The notes: generated by a model not told the origin, from the letters alone. 45,520 bases of DNA from Bacteroidales bacterium (GCA_019416425.1 DXXK01000078.1:1-45520), one strand, 5' to 3'. Positions 6,772 through 14,991 are shown, counted from the first letter of the stretch. Made by a program: numbers and translations.

Positions 6772-6812
6772 CAAAGGTAGGGGGATTAACCGGTACGCGG
6801 GGCGTATCGGTT
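6772..6812 (-). promoter_or_regulatory. Promoter-like box and inverted repeat of the orphan gene
   Basis: On the minus strand TACCTTTG (6772-6779) matches the TAnnTTTG -7 box only 13 bases before the ATG, so the leader would be very short. No TTG occurs at the -33 position. Instead the 11-base inverted repeat AACCGGTACGC / GCGTATCGGTT (one mismatch, 3-base centre, 6788-6812) covers that region, which suggests a regulator binds there. Confidence 0.45.
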
Positions 6813-6905
6813 TAAATGAAGAATGCATAATGCATAATGCATAATGGGCCACGCGGTTTTTTAGACAGAAGTCTATGTTTTTTAGACAGAAGAACAAAAG
6901 GACAG
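6813..6905. repeat. ATGCATAAT repeat and TTTTTTAGACAGAAG direct repeats
   Basis: Three ATGCATAAT units (6815-6850) are followed by GGGCCACGCGG, then by two direct copies of GTTTTTTAGACAGAAG (about 6857-6896) and a partial GGACAGAAG. No gene is visible from here to the palindromic element at 7051. Confidence 0.7.
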
Positions 6906-7050
6906 AAGGGCTACGCGGTAGTCAATTGCTACGCAGCATTCGGGCATAAAAAGGCAGGGAGCGGGCGCTCGACATAAGGTTTGCCATGCGATGCATGGCA
7001 AGCGGTCGGAACTGCCGGTAGGACTTCGGCATCCGGTATCCGGTTGACAC

Positions 7051-7312
7051 GTGAGGCGCGCGCAAAGCCGCAAAGGGGTCATTGGATATAAAGCCTACCT
7101 GCCATCCGGATTGTCGCCGCTGCCGCCAAGGGCGCGATGGAATCGGGATTCCAGACGCCAAGTGCGCCAAGCCATCCGGACGGCTTAGCGCTATCCGCGT
7201 CCAGGGTTATCCATAACCCTTGGCGAGCTTGGCGACGGCAGGCTATTCCATCCAGACTCGCACAATACCACCTCGTGAGCGATGCGGAGCCCTTTGCGGC
7301 TTTGCGCGCCAC
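7051..7312. repeat. Palindromic repeat element, copy 4
   Basis: Same ends and internal blocks as copies 2 and 3 but shorter: the block around GAGGAATCCGCGTATGG is missing, so CCATCCGGACGGCT runs directly into AGCGCTATCCGCGTCC. It carries the GGGTTATCCATAACCC hairpin. GCGATGCATGGCAAGCGGTC occurs both before it (near 6988) and after it (near 7324), so flanking DNA is also duplicated. Confidence 0.85.
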
Positions 7313-7401
7313 CATACATGCCTGCGATGCATGGCAAGCGGTCGGGTTATTGTCCGGATGGCTCTGGTATCTCTGGCTTTATGGGCCTCTGGTCTAAAAA
7401 T

Positions 7402-7450
7402 AAGGACTTTGGTCAGAGTTGATGCGCGGCTCGGAGTGACGCGCTACTAT
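7402..7450. repeat. GGTTGATGCGCGGC-type repeat, copy 3 (partial)
   Basis: Contains AGGACTTTGGTCAGAGTTGA, then TGCGCGGCTCGGAGTGACGC and GCTACTAT. It lacks the CCATCCGGAATTGATT start seen in the other copies. It ends directly before the promoter of the AlkD-like gene, as if it marked the edge of the accessory region. Confidence 0.7.
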
Positions 7451-7457
7451 TTCAGGA

Positions 7458-7489
7458 TTTGGAAAAGAGTGGGGGAATTGGTATTTTTG
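7458..7489 (+). promoter_or_regulatory. Bacteroidetes-type promoter of the AlkD-like gene
   Basis: TTTG (7458-7461), 20 bases, TATTTTTG (7482-7489): an exact fit to the primary sigma factor consensus. The expected start near 7495 gives a leader of about 70 bases. Confidence 0.75.
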
Positions 7490-7563
7490 CAAAAGGAAAC
7501 TGAAACAACCGAAACAACTGTAACTGTAATAGCTGGTAAGGAAACTATTAAAAGGACATGATT

Positions 7564-7956
7564 ATGGAGATGAGGGAGATCAAGCAGTATATGTTTGCGA
7601 GGAGGAACGGGGTGACGGCCGACGTGCTGCGGCGCGCGGGGTCGGGTTTCGAGATGATCTTCGGCGTGGATGTGCCGAGTATCTCGGCGCTTGGGCGCGA
7701 GACAGGATATAATAAGGAGTTGGCTATGGCGCTGTGGGCCGACCGGAAGGTTCGTGAGTCGCACCTGCTGGCGGCATGGCTGCTGGATCCGGAGGCGCTG
7801 AGCGAGGATGAGTGTGTCCGGCTGGCGGAGTCGGTGGTGGATATGGAGGATGCGCAGATGCTGGCGTTCCGGGTGCTGAAGCACCGTCCGGAGGTGCTTC
7901 CGCTGTTGTCGCCGGAGTCCATTGCGGCGCAAGCCATGCGGCTGCATATGGATTGA
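7564..7956 (+). CDS. Small HEAT-like protein, AlkD (DNA alkylation repair) related
   Basis: A 130-residue all-helical protein. The segment ELAMALWADRKVRESHLLA followed by WLLDPEALSEDE and VRLAESVVDMEDAQMLAFRV follows the pattern of AlkD-family HEAT-like repeats, which bind DNA and in true AlkD remove alkylated bases. At about half the length of AlkD it may be only a partial repeat scaffold, and I see no catalytic assignment that can be trusted. The start at 7564 lies 7 bases after AAGGA and is better placed than the ATG at 7558, which is only one base after it. It has its own promoter and shares a terminator with the convergent peptidase gene, so it is a single-gene unit. Confidence 0.55.
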   Translation: MEMREIKQYMFARRNGVTADVLRRAGSGFEMIFGVDVPSISALGRETGYNKELAMALWADRKVRESHLLAAWLLDPEALSEDECVRLAESVVDMEDAQMLAFRVLKHRPEVLPLLSPESIAAQAMRLHMD

Positions 7957-7973
7957 AACTGCAGGCAAAACAG

Positions 7974-8015
7974 AAATCAGGCCATGAATCCACGTTCGGA
8001 TCCATGGCCTGATTT
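7974..8015. terminator. Bidirectional hairpin terminator between convergent genes
   Basis: A 13-base-pair perfect stem, AAATCAGGCCATG with CATGGCCTGATTT, encloses a loop that can pair further (ATCC/GGAT). A-rich and T-rich ends on both sides let it serve the AlkD-like gene and the peptidase gene. Confidence 0.8.
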
Positions 8016-8054
8016 GTTCAGAATGATATTATTCCCGTTCTATTCAGAGTGATG

Positions 8055-10127
8055 TTACTCGGGCTTTACCTTGCCGGTGAGGGGGGAGTACTGGTTGGAG
8101 AGGCGGAGCATCTGCTCGACGTAGGTCTCGGGCCAGCTGATCTTGACATTGGCGATCTTGCCGTCGGCGCCTACAACGGGGGTGTAGACGGGATTGATGA
8201 AGCCACGGTAGGGCGGGATGTCGAGCGTGGAGAAACGCTTGATGACCTCCTGATGGAGCTTCGGGTCAATCTTGACCGCATACTTCTGAATCAGGTCGTT
8301 GCCGCCCTTGTAGTCGCCTTCGCTCTTGATGCGCTGGATCTCGCCCAGCATCTGGCCGAACAGCTCGCGCATCTTGGGATAGTCGTTGATCTTGACGTAG
8401 GTCTTGCCGCCCTTCTTGACCAGCTCGACTACATTCTTGCCGCCCTTGCCCTTCTTCTTGCCGTGGTCCATGACCCACTTGGCGATGAGCTGACGGTTGC
8501 GCATGTGCGCCTCCTCGACGTTCTTGCCCGGCTCGATGCGGTTCAACTGGGTCATCAGACCGTTCATCATATACTTATAATACTCGGCCTGGTAAGCGTT
8601 CGGGTTGTCCAGGATACCTAACTCCTGCAGCTTGGGATCGGCCAGGTAGTAGAGGGCGAACAGGTCGGCGCGGGTCTCCTCCAGCGCGGAGCCGTTCTCC
8701 TTCAGGGCGTCACCGTCCACGCCGGGCAGCAGCTGGCCGGAGGCGTGGCCCAGGCACTCGTGCAGGTCGGTGTGGAGCATATCGGTGATGTAGAGGTAGT
8801 CGTCCAGCATCTTGCGCGTGGGGGCGTCGATCACGAACTCCTCGTTGAAGCCGTTGCCGTGCGAGGCCATCTCGTAAGCCTCGGTGATGTTCTCGATAGT
8901 CACCGACTTGGAGCCGTGTGCGGCGCGAATCCAGTTGGAGTTGGGGAGGTTGATGCCGATGGCGGTGGAGGGGAAGGCGTCGCCGGCCAGCATGGCGGCG
9001 TTGATCACCTTGGCCGACACACCCTTGACATGCGGTTTGCGGAAGCGCGGGTCAACCGGGGAATGGTCCTCGAAGTACTGAGCGTTGGACGATATCTTCT
9101 CCGTACGGTCGGAGCTCTTGGCGTTCCTGAAGTTGACGTACGACTCCCAGCTGCCGGTCATGCCCAGCGGGTCGCCGTAGCTCTCGATGAAACCGTTCAC
9201 GAAGTCCACGTCGCTCTTGGTGTCCTCGGCCCAGAGGATGGAATACTCGTCGAACAGCTTCAGGTCGCCGGTGACGTAGTAGTCGATCAGCTTGGTGATG
9301 TAGGCTTTCTGGGCGTCGTTCTCGGCATACTCCTTGGCCTTGTCCAGATAGTAGATGATCTTGGCGATGGCGGGGCCGTAGAGACCGGTCAGGTGGTAGC
9401 GTTCCTCGACCAGTTTGCCGTCGGAGTCCTTGACCACCTTGGAGTTCAGGCCGTAGCTGACGGGCGTGGGGTCGCTGGGGTCCTTCATCTTATTATAGAA
9501 GGCCTCCACCTCGGCCTGGGTCACGCCGGGGCCGTAGAGGTTTCCGGCACTGGTCACCACCACATCCTGCGTACCGTCCTGGTTGACGCGCTTGGCCATG
9601 ACCGAGGGGTCGAAGATGACGGGAACCAGCTTGTCCAGCATCTTCTTGGGCGTCTCGCCCGGCTCCAGGGGGAACTTGTCGTTGGGGAGACGGTGCACCT
9701 GGTCGACGAAGAACTCCTCGGAGAACTCAGGCACGAACTTGTCGGTGCTGTAGTGATGGTGTATGCCGTTGCCGAACCATACCTGCTTCAGGTACTTCTC
9801 GAAGGCCTTGAAGTCCTTGGCCTCGCGGTCGCCCTTGTAGTTGGCGTATATGTTCTCCAGGAGCTGGCGGATCTGGAGGTTGTACATGCCGTTCTGGTCC
9901 CAGATGATGTCGCGGCCCATCTGAGCGGCCTCGGAGAGGTAGTAGAGCATTATCTTCTGGTTCAGGGAGAGGCGGTCGAACTCGGGGACCTCGTATCGGA
10001 GAACCTCGATGTCGGCGAACCGGTCGACGTGGTAGTTGAAGTTCTTGTCGACCACGGCGCTTGCGGGGAGCGCGGCCACGGTGCCAAGCACCAGTGCGGG
10101 GAGGAATTTATTCATAATAACATTCAA
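8055..10127 (-). CDS. Dipeptidyl peptidase III family (M49) zinc metallopeptidase
   Basis: A 690-residue protein with an N-terminal signal sequence (MNKFLPALVLGTVAALPASA), so it is exported. The M49 signature HECLGH is at residues 456-461 and the second zinc motif EETRAD at 483-488. These supply the two His ligands, the catalytic Glu and the third ligand. M49 enzymes release dipeptides from the N-terminus of short peptides, so a periplasmic role in peptide nutrition is likely. The length fits family members of gut Bacteroidetes. Translation may start at M1 or at M5 (10115), which gives the better signal peptide. The region just upstream of the start is an ATGCATAAT-type repeat ending TTCTTAATTTGAATG, so the normal promoter is not clear. 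It ends at the shared terminator at 7974-8015. Confidence 0.92.
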   Translation of the reverse strand: MNVIMNKFLPALVLGTVAALPASAVVDKNFNYHVDRFADIEVLRYEVPEFDRLSLNQKIMLYYLSEAAQMGRDIIWDQNGMYNLQIRQLLENIYANYKGDREAKDFKAFEKYLKQVWFGNGIHHHYSTDKFVPEFSEEFFVDQVHRLPNDKFPLEPGETPKKMLDKLVPVIFDPSVMAKRVNQDGTQDVVVTSAGNLYGPGVTQAEVEAFYNKMKDPSDPTPVSYGLNSKVVKDSDGKLVEERYHLTGLYGPAIAKIIYYLDKAKEYAENDAQKAYITKLIDYYVTGDLKLFDEYSILWAEDTKSDVDFVNGFIESYGDPLGMTGSWESYVNFRNAKSSDRTEKISSNAQYFEDHSPVDPRFRKPHVKGVSAKVINAAMLAGDAFPSTAIGINLPNSNWIRAAHGSKSVTIENITEAYEMASHGNGFNEEFVIDAPTRKMLDDYLYITDMLHTDLHECLGHASGQLLPGVDGDALKENGSALEETRADLFALYYLADPKLQELGILDNPNAYQAEYYKYMMNGLMTQLNRIEPGKNVEEAHMRNRQLIAKWVMDHGKKKGKGGKNVVELVKKGGKTYVKINDYPKMRELFGQMLGEIQRIKSEGDYKGGNDLIQKYAVKIDPKLHQEVIKRFSTLDIPPYRGFINPVYTPVVGADGKIANVKISWPETYVEQMLRLSNQYSPLTGKVKPE

Positions 10128-10198
10128 ATTAAGAATTCAAAATTCAAAATGCATAATTGAATGCGCAATGCCCAATGCGTAATGAGCTACGCAATTCA
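10128..10198. repeat. ATGCATAAT-type repeat between rlmI and the M49 peptidase
   Basis: The sequence AAGAATTCAAAATTCAAAAT, GCATAATTGAATGCGCAATG and GTAATGAGCTACGC fills the whole gap between two leftward genes. It is the same family as before upxY, and the edge next to the start codon reads TTCTTAATTTGA on the minus strand in both places. Confidence 0.75.
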
Positions 10199-10200
10199 AA

Positions 10201-11391
10201 TTACTCCACCTCCAGGACGAGGCCCTTGAGGTACTCGCCCTCGGGATGGGCGATGTCGATGGGATGGTCGGCGGGCTGGGAGAGCTGGTGGAGGATGCGG
10301 ACGCGGCGGCCGGCCTTGACCGATGCCGAGAACACCGCCAGACGGAACATCTCGCGCGTGATGGCCTGCGAGCAACTGAATGTGAACAGTATGCCGCCGG
10401 GCTTGATCTTCTCGAAGGCGCGGGTGTTGAGGCGGCGGTAGCCGATCAGCCCGTTCTTGATGGCGCCCCGGTGCTTGGCGAAGGCCGGAGGGTCCAGTAT
10501 AATCAGGTCGTAGCGGTCCGGCTCCATTTCGTTGAGGAACTTGAAGGCATCCTCGGTGTATGAATGATGACGCGGGTCATCGGGAAAGTTCAGCGCGATG
10601 TTGGCGTCGGTCAGCGCCACGGCCTTGGCCGACGAGTCGACGGAATCAACGCTCAGGGCGCCTCCACGCATGGCGTAGACCGAGAAGCCGCCGGTGTAGC
10701 AGAACATGTTCAGCACACGCTTGCCGGCCGAGAACTTCTCGAGCAGGCGGCGGTTCTCGCGCTGGTCGACGAAGAAACCGGTCTTCTGGCCCTTGAGCCA
10801 GTCGATGTTGAACATCAGCCCGTTCTCCGTGGCGATGTTGCCGTCGTACTGACCGATCAGATAGCCGTTCTCCTGGCCCAGGTCGGCCTTGAAGGGAAGA
10901 GTGGTATCCGACTTATAGTACACGTTGCGGATACGGGCGTCGGGAATCAGGGTCAGCGCCTCGGCCACCTCTCCGCGGGCGTAGTGCATGCCGGGGCTGT
11001 GCGCCTGCATCACGGCGGTGTCGCCGTAGATGTCGATGACCAGGCCCGGCAGGAAGTCGCCCTCACCGTGCACCAGCCGGTAGCAATCGTTGTCGGGACG
11101 GATCAGGCCCAGGTTGCGCCGCAGGTCATAGGCCGACTGCAGCCTCTGCTGGAAGAAATCGTCGGGCAGCGAATCGTTGTCGAACTCCAGCATACGCACG
11201 GCGATGCTGCCGATCTGGTAATGTCCGGTGCCCAGGACCTTGCCCCGGCTGTCGGTCACGGTGACCAGCTCGCCTTCCTCCAGTCCAGAGGGGAGCGAGG
11301 CGATGGCCCCCGAGAATATCCACGGATGACGCCGGATGACGGATTCCTCCTTGCCCGGCTTCAGTCTTATTATCTTCTGTGCCATATTCAT
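10201..11391 (-). CDS. rlmI: RlmI-type 23S rRNA (cytosine-C5) methyltransferase
   Basis: A 396-residue protein with an N-terminal PUA domain (KEESVIRRHPWIFSGAI, residues about 14-30, through VRMLEFD). A SAM-dependent Rossmann methyltransferase follows: motif I at RVLNMFCYTGGFSVYAMRGG (about 226-245), DPPAFAKHRG (about 308) and the catalytic region FSCSQAIT near the C-terminus. RlmI methylates C1962 of 23S rRNA in E. coli; the same activity is inferred here. The ATG overlaps the stop of rseP (TAATG), and a second ATG two codons later is equally possible. It is the last gene of a dxr-rseP-rlmI operon. Confidence 0.88.
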   Translation of the reverse strand: MNMAQKIIRLKPGKEESVIRRHPWIFSGAIASLPSGLEEGELVTVTDSRGKVLGTGHYQIGSIAVRMLEFDNDSLPDDFFQQRLQSAYDLRRNLGLIRPDNDCYRLVHGEGDFLPGLVIDIYGDTAVMQAHSPGMHYARGEVAEALTLIPDARIRNVYYKSDTTLPFKADLGQENGYLIGQYDGNIATENGLMFNIDWLKGQKTGFFVDQRENRRLLEKFSAGKRVLNMFCYTGGFSVYAMRGGALSVDSVDSSAKAVALTDANIALNFPDDPRHHSYTEDAFKFLNEMEPDRYDLIILDPPAFAKHRGAIKNGLIGYRRLNTRAFEKIKPGGILFTFSCSQAITREMFRLAVFSASVKAGRRVRILHQLSQPADHPIDIAHPEGEYLKGLVLEVE

Positions 11392-12836
11392 TATTTAAAT
11401 AATCGGACAATGTCCATGCCGTTGGCGTAAATCAGCAGAGCAATGAGCAGCACCATGCCGACCACCTGTGCGCGTTCCATGAACTTCTCGCTGGGCTGGC
11501 GGCGGAAGATGACCTCGTAGAGCAGGAACAGCACATGCCCGCCGTCCAGTGCCGGGATGGGGAGGATGTTCATGAACGCCAGGGCCACGGAGAGGAAGGC
11601 CGTGATGTTCCAGAACGCGATCCAGTTCCACGACGAGGGGAAGATGGAGCCGATGGTTCCGAACCCCCCCAGAGACTTGGCGCCCTCCTTGGTGAAGACC
11701 ATCTTCATGGACTTGGCGTACCCCGTCAGCTTGTCGGTCCCCATCTGGATGCCCCGGGGAATGGATTGCAGCAGGTTGTAGCGGATCTCGGACACCTTAT
11801 AGAATGCGCCGGGGTTGACCTCCAGGCCGACACCCATCTTTGAGCCGGACGAGAGCTTCACGTCGGTTACGATGGTATCGGTTCGGTTTCCGGCGGTGCG
11901 GGTCAGCGCCACGGGAACAACCTGGTCCTCATGGCCGCGGAGCGTGCGGAGGAAGGAGTAGAGGTCCGGTGTGGCCTTGCCGTCGACCGACAGGATGCGG
12001 TCGCCCTCCTTGATTCCGGCCTTTGCGGCGCCTTCGCCCGGTGTAACCTGGGTGATCTGCGCAGGAAAGCGATAGGCCATCAGCGAGAAGAGGGCCGTGT
12101 CGCTCTTGGCCTCGTTGTCGAGGTCGAACAGGAAATCGGCGGGAATGGGCACATCCACCTCCTGTCCCTGACGCAGGACGGTCACCTTCCTGGCCTGGGC
12201 CATGGACATCATGGCGTCGGCGGGATTGGACAGCTCCTTGCCGTCGGCGCGGAGGGGTATGTCGCCGTCGCGGAATCCGGCGCGATGGGCGGCGTCGCTG
12301 TAGGCCATACCCATCTTGGCCTCGCGGAAGGGAACGTACTGTTCGCCCTGGGCGTAGACCAGACCGGCATAGATCACGATTGCCAGCAGGAAGTTGAACA
12401 GCACTCCGGCGATCATGATGAGCAGACGCTGCCATGCCGGCTTGCTGCGGAACTCCCATTCCTTGGCCGGCTGCTTCATCTGTTCGGTATCCATCGACTC
12501 GTCGATCATGCCGGAGATCTTGCAGTATCCGCCCAGAGGCAGCCAGCCGATACCGTACTCAGTGTCGCTCCAGAAACCGGGCTTTCTCTTCTTCTTGCCG
12601 GGAGTCTCGGTCTGGTCGGCATCGGCGCCCTTCAGCTTGCGGGTCTTGCCGCAGCCGCCGACGTACTTGCGTGGCTTCCACTTGAACAGCTCCATCCAGG
12701 GGTCGAAGAAGATGTAGAATTTCTCGACGCGGACGCCGAAGATGCGGGCAAAGAGGAAATGTCCGAACTCATGTATGATGACCAGAAATGCCAGCGCGAT
12801 GATTAGCTGGGCGGCCTTGATCAGAAATGTATCCAT
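11391..12836 (-). CDS. rseP: RseP site-2 zinc metalloprotease
   Basis: A multi-pass inner-membrane protease that cleaves transmembrane anti-sigma factors and remnant signal peptides. The zinc site HEFGH lies in the first membrane helix (residue 22 onward from this start) and the second zinc/active motif ILPIPALDGGHVLF near the C-terminus. Between them are two periplasmic PDZ-like regions, of which the second is clearest (ITQVTPGEGAAKAGIKEGDR). A charged loop, KGADADQTETPGKKKRKPG, follows the first helix. I prefer the ATG at 12836, just after the dxr stop, because it gives the usual MDTFLIK start. An in-frame ATG at 12851 overlapping dxr is the alternative. Length about 481 is normal for the group. 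Confidence 0.93.
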   Translation of the reverse strand: MDTFLIKAAQLIIALAFLVIIHEFGHFLFARIFGVRVEKFYIFFDPWMELFKWKPRKYVGGCGKTRKLKGADADQTETPGKKKRKPGFWSDTEYGIGWLPLGGYCKISGMIDESMDTEQMKQPAKEWEFRSKPAWQRLLIMIAGVLFNFLLAIVIYAGLVYAQGEQYVPFREAKMGMAYSDAAHRAGFRDGDIPLRADGKELSNPADAMMSMAQARKVTVLRQGQEVDVPIPADFLFDLDNEAKSDTALFSLMAYRFPAQITQVTPGEGAAKAGIKEGDRILSVDGKATPDLYSFLRTLRGHEDQVVPVALTRTAGNRTDTIVTDVKLSSGSKMGVGLEVNPGAFYKVSEIRYNLLQSIPRGIQMGTDKLTGYAKSMKMVFTKEGAKSLGGFGTIGSIFPSSWNWIAFWNITAFLSVALAFMNILPIPALDGGHVLFLLYEVIFRRQPSEKFMERAQVVGMVLLIALLIYANGMDIVRLFK

Positions 12837-12838
12837 AA

Positions 12839-14011
12839 TCAGTTGATCCATCGTGCCACGGTCTGCGAGGCGGCGTCGGAGGCGCGGAGGTGGGCGTCGG
12901 CGATGTCGTCGGCCGTGGCGATCGGTGTGTTTTGAATTTGTGACAGGGTCTCGACTGCAAGTCTATGCATGTCGGTGAATTTGATTTTATTGTCGAGGAA
13001 GGCGCGTACGGCCACCTCGTTGGCGGCGTTCAGAACGGTGGGAGCGTTGCCGCCGGTCTCGATTACATCGTAGGCCAGCTTCAGCAGGGGGAACTTCTGG
13101 AGGTCCGGCTGCTCAAATGTCAGCGTGCCGTATTCCGTCAGCGACAGGCGCGGGGCCGGCGAGGGAAGGCGTTCCGGGTAGCCCAGGGCGTAGCGTATGG
13201 GCATGCGCATGTCGGGGTTCCCCAGCTGAGCCTTGACCGAGCCGTCGCGGTACTCCACCATGGAGTGGATCACCGACTGGGGATGCACCAGGACCTCGAT
13301 GTCGGCGGGGGCGACGTCGAACAGCCAGTGTGCCTCGATCATCTCGAAACCCTTGTTCATCATCGATGCGGAGTCGATGGTGACCTTAGCGCCCATGTCC
13401 CAGTTGGGATGGCGCAGGGCCTGCGCCGGGGTGATGGAGCCGAACCGGTCGCGAGGCAGGGTGCGGAAGGGGCCGCCGCTGGCTGTGAGCATGACCTTGC
13501 GGATGGCGTCGTGGTCCTCGCCCTGCAGGCACTGGAAGATCGCGGAATGCTCGGAGTCGACGGGCAGGATGGTGGCGCCGAACCTGCGGCAGGCGTCGGT
13601 GACGATACTTCCGCCGGCCACCAGTGTCTCCTTGTTGGCCAGGGCGATAGTCTTGCCCTTGCGGATTGCGGCCAGTGTGGGACGCAGGCCGCTGTAGCCC
13701 ACCATCGCGCCAACGATGATGTCGCGGTCCAGACGGCTGGCGGCGTCGATGATGGCCTGCTGTCCGGCGGCGACCTCGATACCGGTTCCCGCCAGCGCGT
13801 CGCGCAGGGAGGTGTAGGCCGACTCGTCGGCTATGACCACGAGTTCCGGGCGGAATCCGCGGGCCTGCTCGGCCAGCAGCCGCCAGTTGCGTCCGGCGGT
13901 AAGGATGCGGGCGCGGAAGCGGCCGGCGTGCGTACGCACCACGTCAAGGGTCTGGGTGCCTATGCTGCCGGTACTGCCCAGTATGGTAATGTCTTGTAAT
14001 TCAGTTGCCAT
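12839..14011 (-). CDS. dxr: 1-deoxy-D-xylulose 5-phosphate reductoisomerase
   Basis: A 390-residue cytoplasmic enzyme that converts DXP to MEP with NADPH, the first committed step of the non-mevalonate isoprenoid pathway. Visible are the NADPH loop ITILGSTGSIGTQTLDVV at the N-terminus, LANKETLVAGG, the metal and substrate motif PVDSEHSAIFQCL, TASGGPF and TIDSASMMNKGFEMIEAHWL. The gene leads the operon with rseP and rlmI. A promoter with exact spacing lies about 80 bases upstream. It has no unusual features. Confidence 0.96.
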   Translation of the reverse strand: MATELQDITILGSTGSIGTQTLDVVRTHAGRFRARILTAGRNWRLLAEQARGFRPELVVIADESAYTSLRDALAGTGIEVAAGQQAIIDAASRLDRDIIVGAMVGYSGLRPTLAAIRKGKTIALANKETLVAGGSIVTDACRRFGATILPVDSEHSAIFQCLQGEDHDAIRKVMLTASGGPFRTLPRDRFGSITPAQALRHPNWDMGAKVTIDSASMMNKGFEMIEAHWLFDVAPADIEVLVHPQSVIHSMVEYRDGSVKAQLGNPDMRMPIRYALGYPERLPSPAPRLSLTEYGTLTFEQPDLQKFPLLKLAYDVIETGGNAPTVLNAANEVAVRAFLDNKIKFTDMHRLAVETLSQIQNTPIATADDIADAHLRASDAASQTVARWIN

Positions 14012-14093
14012 TGATGGTAAAATGTCTCCGGATTCCAGGCGCGGCGCATTCCGTGCAGGAATCCCTCCTATAATATAAGGAGTATTTAAACCA

Positions 14094-14124
14094 CAAAATT
14101 ACAAAAAATATGGGATTTATTCAA
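14094..14124 (-). promoter_or_regulatory. Promoter of the dxr-rseP-rlmI operon
   Basis: On the minus strand TTG, 20 bases, TAATTTTG: an exact fit to the Bacteroidetes consensus. It gives a leader of about 75 bases before the dxr ATG. Confidence 0.75.
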
Positions 14125-14160
14125 TAACCGGGTGCAACTTGGAGCAAACTTGGGTCAACT

Positions 14161-14991
14161 TCACTGGCGGCCTATAACATTATAAGGAATAAGCGATGAG
14201 CCGTTGTGCCATATTCGGAGCTGAATCCAACGAGCGACATGTCGGTCCGGAGCAGGTGCGGAGGCCAGAGGCTGACCGGCACTGACATCATCGCCGGCCA
14301 CAACCATGGGGGTGCCCAGATGTGAATAACCGGACACGAACCCGCGTGCGTGCTGCACCATGACGTTATGTCCCGAAGCGTTGTAGAACACGGCCAGGAC
14401 CGTGCCGTCGGCAATGGCCTGCACGGGGGTGTCCATGGGGAGTAGTACGGTAGGGGTCTGCGACTGTCGGGCCTTGGCATCAAAGTAAACCTGCGAGGCG
14501 ACGGGGACGAAAATCATTCCGTCGGCGTCGAGAGGGGCCAGTACGGAGATGTTGAATCGCTCGCGTTCCTCCAATGCGGTTACGAAACGGCGCTCCAGCG
14601 GCGAGGCGTCAGGAATGGAGTCGGGATTGTACTCGTCGGGGTCGCGCGCGTACAGTGTCGAGTCGGCAGGCATCCGGTTGATGTCGGTAAGCTTCTGGAA
14701 GTTCTGCAGCCAGGCCCGGTTCTGGGCCAGAACCTGGTTGAGCGAGTCCACTCGCATGATGGCCTGCTGAGAGGCAAGCCGTTGTGAATCGGTGAGGTAA
14801 TCGGGGAGCAGCCTGTTGAGCGGGGTGACCACCAGCATTAGCATAGCCAGGCCCAGAAGCCCCACCGCCGCGAGGGCCACGGCAAGGCATACGAAGGCAG
14901 GACGGAAGCGGAATGAGAACCGCGTCCGCTGATAGGCTTCGTCCTCCAGACTGAGGATATATCTGCGTCTGTCTTTCAGCTTATCTTTCAT
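14161..14991 (-). CDS. Membrane-anchored degenerate M23 (LytM-like) protein
   Basis: A 276-residue protein with a cytoplasmic basic start (KDKLKDRRRYILSLEDEAYQ), one membrane helix (about residues 30-55), a periplasmic stalk, and a C-terminal LytM fold. The fold is clear from PMDTPVQAIADGTVLAVFYN, GHNVMVQHARGFVSGYSHLG and VSAGQPLA. The zinc ligands of active M23 endopeptidases are lost: the usual HxGxD is absent before PMDTPV, and the PHLHFEI strand reads ARWIQLRIWHNG. It is therefore probably not a hydrolase itself. By analogy with EnvC and NlpD, which are inactive LytM proteins, it may activate an amidase; that is inference. It lies upstream of dxr, which has a separate promoter. Confidence 0.8.
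   Translation of the reverse strand: MKDKLKDRRRYILSLEDEAYQRTRFSFRFRPAFVCLAVALAAVGLLGLAMLMLVVTPLNRLLPDYLTDSQRLASQQAIMRVDSLNQVLAQNRAWLQNFQKLTDINRMPADSTLYARDPDEYNPDSIPDASPLERRFVTALEERERFNISVLAPLDADGMIFVPVASQVYFDAKARQSQTPTVLLPMDTPVQAIADGTVLAVFYNASGHNVMVQHARGFVSGYSHLGTPMVVAGDDVSAGQPLASAPAPDRHVARWIQLRIWHNGSSLIPYNVIGRQ

Noticed and set aside
8745..10160. Open frame of over 470 codons on the plus strand across the M49 peptidase gene
   Set aside because: It is an antisense shadow with Val/Gly/Asp-rich low complexity; the peptidase has the zinc motifs.
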